NCBI GenBank assembly: GCA_964383365.1
Contig: CAYLHF010000051.1
Coordinates: forward strand, 1 to 15,290
Direction: 5' to 3'
Length of the DNA stretch: 15,290 nucleotides
DNA from: CAYLHF01 sp964383365
GTDB lineage: Bacteria > Bacteroidota > Rhodothermia > Rhodothermales > UBA10348
In this document: piece after piece, positions 14,072 through 15,290 of the stretch
How positions within the stretch are numbered: position 1 is the first letter of the stretch
How the letters are laid out: each line of letters begins with the position of its first letter
The notes under the pieces: generated by a model
What the model saw: only the letters and a program-made list of their open reading frames with translations
Databases searched by the model: none
What the model was told of the DNA's origin: nothing
Position numbers and translations under genes: made by a program

Positions 14072-15290
14072 ATGGCAAACAGACAGTATGCGGTCGTGTA
14101 CTCGGCTGCGACTCATGGAATCGATGCAATTCCAATCGAAATCGAGGTCTTTATCGCTCCCGGTCTACCGCGAAGTACCGTTGTCGGCCTTCCAAGGGGT
14201 GCGGTACGGGAGTGTCTGGACAGAATAAGGGCCGCCCTTAGAACATCGGATCTGGAAGTGCCCAGAGGCGCTGTTACCGTAAACTTGGCCCCGGCTGACG
14301 TTGCGAAAGATGGCACGGCATTCGACCTGCCGGTGGCGGTGGCGCTACTTTCGGCCCTGACACAGGCGAAATGGGCCATAGATCCAGGGTCGATAATTAT
14401 TGTTGGCGAATTGGCCCTCGATGGCGCGGTTAGATCCATACGAGGGGTCCTTTCGATGGCCCTGTGGGCGAAAAATAATGGACGGAACGCCATCATCGTG
14501 CCGACGGCCAACGCGGCAGAGGCCTCTCTCGTCGAGGGTATAGAAGTGGTTCCGGTGGCCTCTCTGACCGACACGCTCGGTTATCTAAATGGCCAGACCG
14601 GTACGGCCTCACGCGTCTCGTTGTCCGCAGGCATAGATCCGGGTACTCCGGACAATACGACCTGCGATTTCTCTGATGTTACCGGTCAGCAGCAGGCAAA
14701 ACGGGCTCTCGAAATTGCAGCCGCAGGCGGTCACAACCTGTTAATGACGGGTGCACCCGGAAGCGGGAAGACGATGCTGGCACAGCGCCTGCCGTCGATA
14801 CTACCGCCCATGTCGAGGGCCGAGGGAATAGCTGCTATGCGCATTCATTCGGTGCGAGGAATTGCGCGGAACGGGCATTCGTCGGAACGCCCGTTCCGCG
14901 CACCCCATCACTCGATATCAGATGCGGGACTCGTTGGCGGTGGGCGGCCCGTAGCTCCTGGCGAAATCTCGCTGGCCCATAACGGGGTCCTGTTTCTGGA
15001 TGAGTTCCCGGAGTTCAAGAGGAATGCCATCGAGAGTCTCCGACAACCCATGGAGCAGGGTTATGTCGTAATCAGTCGTGCTGGTTCCAGCTTTCGTTTT
15101 CCGTCCCGGTTCATGCTCGTAGGGGCGATGAATCCATGTCCCTGTGGCTATTTTGGGACGAATCGGGAGTGTGTGTGTACACCGGGAGAGAGAATCCGCT
15201 ACCGAAACAAGATCAGTGGACCCCTGCTCGATCGAATCGACCTCTATGTGGACGTAAAACCTCTCACAGCAGATGTTCTTTCTACCAAAA
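14072..15290 (+). CDS. comM: ComM/YifB-family AAA+ protein (Mg-chelatase-like), N-terminal 406 residues, runs off the window
   Basis: The frame is open from the ATG at 14072 to the window end; full-length members are about 500 aa, so roughly the last fifth is missing. The N-terminal domain has the family's opening (VYSAATHGIDA, IAPGLPRSTVVGLP, VNLAPADVAKDGTAFDLPVA). Walker A is GAPGSGKT at residues 227-234 and Walker B is VLFLDE at 306-311. RPFRAPHHSISDAG, MNPCPCGYFG (353-362) and SGPLLDRIDL (382-391) are further family blocks. ComM is a hexameric helicase that promotes branch migration during natural transformation in bacteria where it was studied; many non-competent species also carry it. 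It starts 67 bp after the Fe-S gene on the same strand and could be read through, but no functional link is evident. A perfect 14-bp inverted repeat lies between the two Walker motifs. Confidence 0.95.
   Translation, partial: MANRQYAVVYSAATHGIDAIPIEIEVFIAPGLPRSTVVGLPRGAVRECLDRIRAALRTSDLEVPRGAVTVNLAPADVAKDGTAFDLPVAVALLSALTQAKWAIDPGSIIIVGELALDGAVRSIRGVLSMALWAKNNGRNAIIVPTANAAEASLVEGIEVVPVASLTDTLGYLNGQTGTASRVSLSAGIDPGTPDNTTCDFSDVTGQQQAKRALEIAAAGGHNLLMTGAPGSGKTMLAQRLPSILPPMSRAEGIAAMRIHSVRGIARNGHSSERPFRAPHHSISDAGLVGGGRPVAPGEISLAHNGVLFLDEFPEFKRNAIESLRQPMEQGYVVISRAGSSFRFPSRFMLVGAMNPCPCGYFGTNRECVCTPGERIRYRNKISGPLLDRIDLYVDVKPLTADVLSTK
14863..14902. repeat. Perfect 14-bp inverted repeat inside comM
   Basis: TGCGCGGAACGGGC (14863-14876) and GCCCGTTCCGCGCA (14889-14902) are exact reverse complements separated by 12 bases. 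The arms are GC-rich and would form a very stable RNA hairpin. The stretch is in frame and encodes conserved comM residues (…ERPFRAP…), so it is not an insertion. No T run follows, which argues against a terminator. Confidence 0.85.

Noticed and set aside
1..15290. CRISPR array, insertion sequence, integrase or prophage attachment site
   Set aside because: No spacer-repeat pattern, transposase or integrase sequence is visible; the tRNA genes have no nearby 3'-end duplicate that I could find.

Overview
The window looks like chromosomal DNA of a Gram-negative member of the Bacteroidota/Rhodothermota/Balneolota group. The evidence is a secreted protein with a C-terminal type IX secretion (T9SS) sorting domain, a TonB-dependent receptor with an N-terminal carboxypeptidase-regulatory-like domain, mostly weak or absent Shine-Dalgarno sequences, and promoters of the TAnnTTTG type (a clear one precedes a tRNA gene). 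The sequence alone does not fix the genus.

Layout. (1) Positions 1-6153, minus strand: a probable operon. Transcription would run from a TonB-dependent receptor (3271-6153) to a T9SS-exported beta-helix-type surface protein (288-3203), then to a receiver-domain protein cut by the window edge (1-220). Each gap is 67 bp and has no obvious terminator. The surface protein is built from two almost identical 427-residue domains encoded by a 1281-bp tandem DNA repeat. (2) Positions 6154-6476: a divergent control region with an 11-bp-period TTA(C) repeat array and a candidate promoter. (3) Positions 6477-9437, plus strand: a soluble GAF/PAS hybrid histidine kinase. (4) Positions 9596-9944, minus strand: tRNA-Phe and tRNA-Asp with candidate promoters and a strand-biased terminator. 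(5) Positions 10064-10942, minus strand: NAD kinase. (6) Positions 11155-14004, plus strand: a translationally coupled pair, a flavin disulfide-reductase-fold NAD(P)H oxidoreductase and a polytopic membrane iron-sulfur protein of the NapH/CcoG-like type. (7) From 14072 to the window end, plus strand: a ComM/YifB AAA+ protein cut by the edge. A 14-bp perfect inverted repeat lies inside its coding sequence.

How the genes may work together. The receptor and the beta-helix protein probably form an envelope module for capturing or importing an unknown substrate. The divergent hybrid kinase and the receiver protein are candidates for its control; this rests on gene position only. The flavoprotein and the Fe-S membrane protein probably move electrons from NAD(P)H to a membrane-side acceptor, and NAD kinase is their divergent neighbour. 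The most unusual item is the homogenised in-frame tandem repeat in the exported protein, followed by the 11-bp array and the uncharacterised flavoprotein/Fe-S pair.
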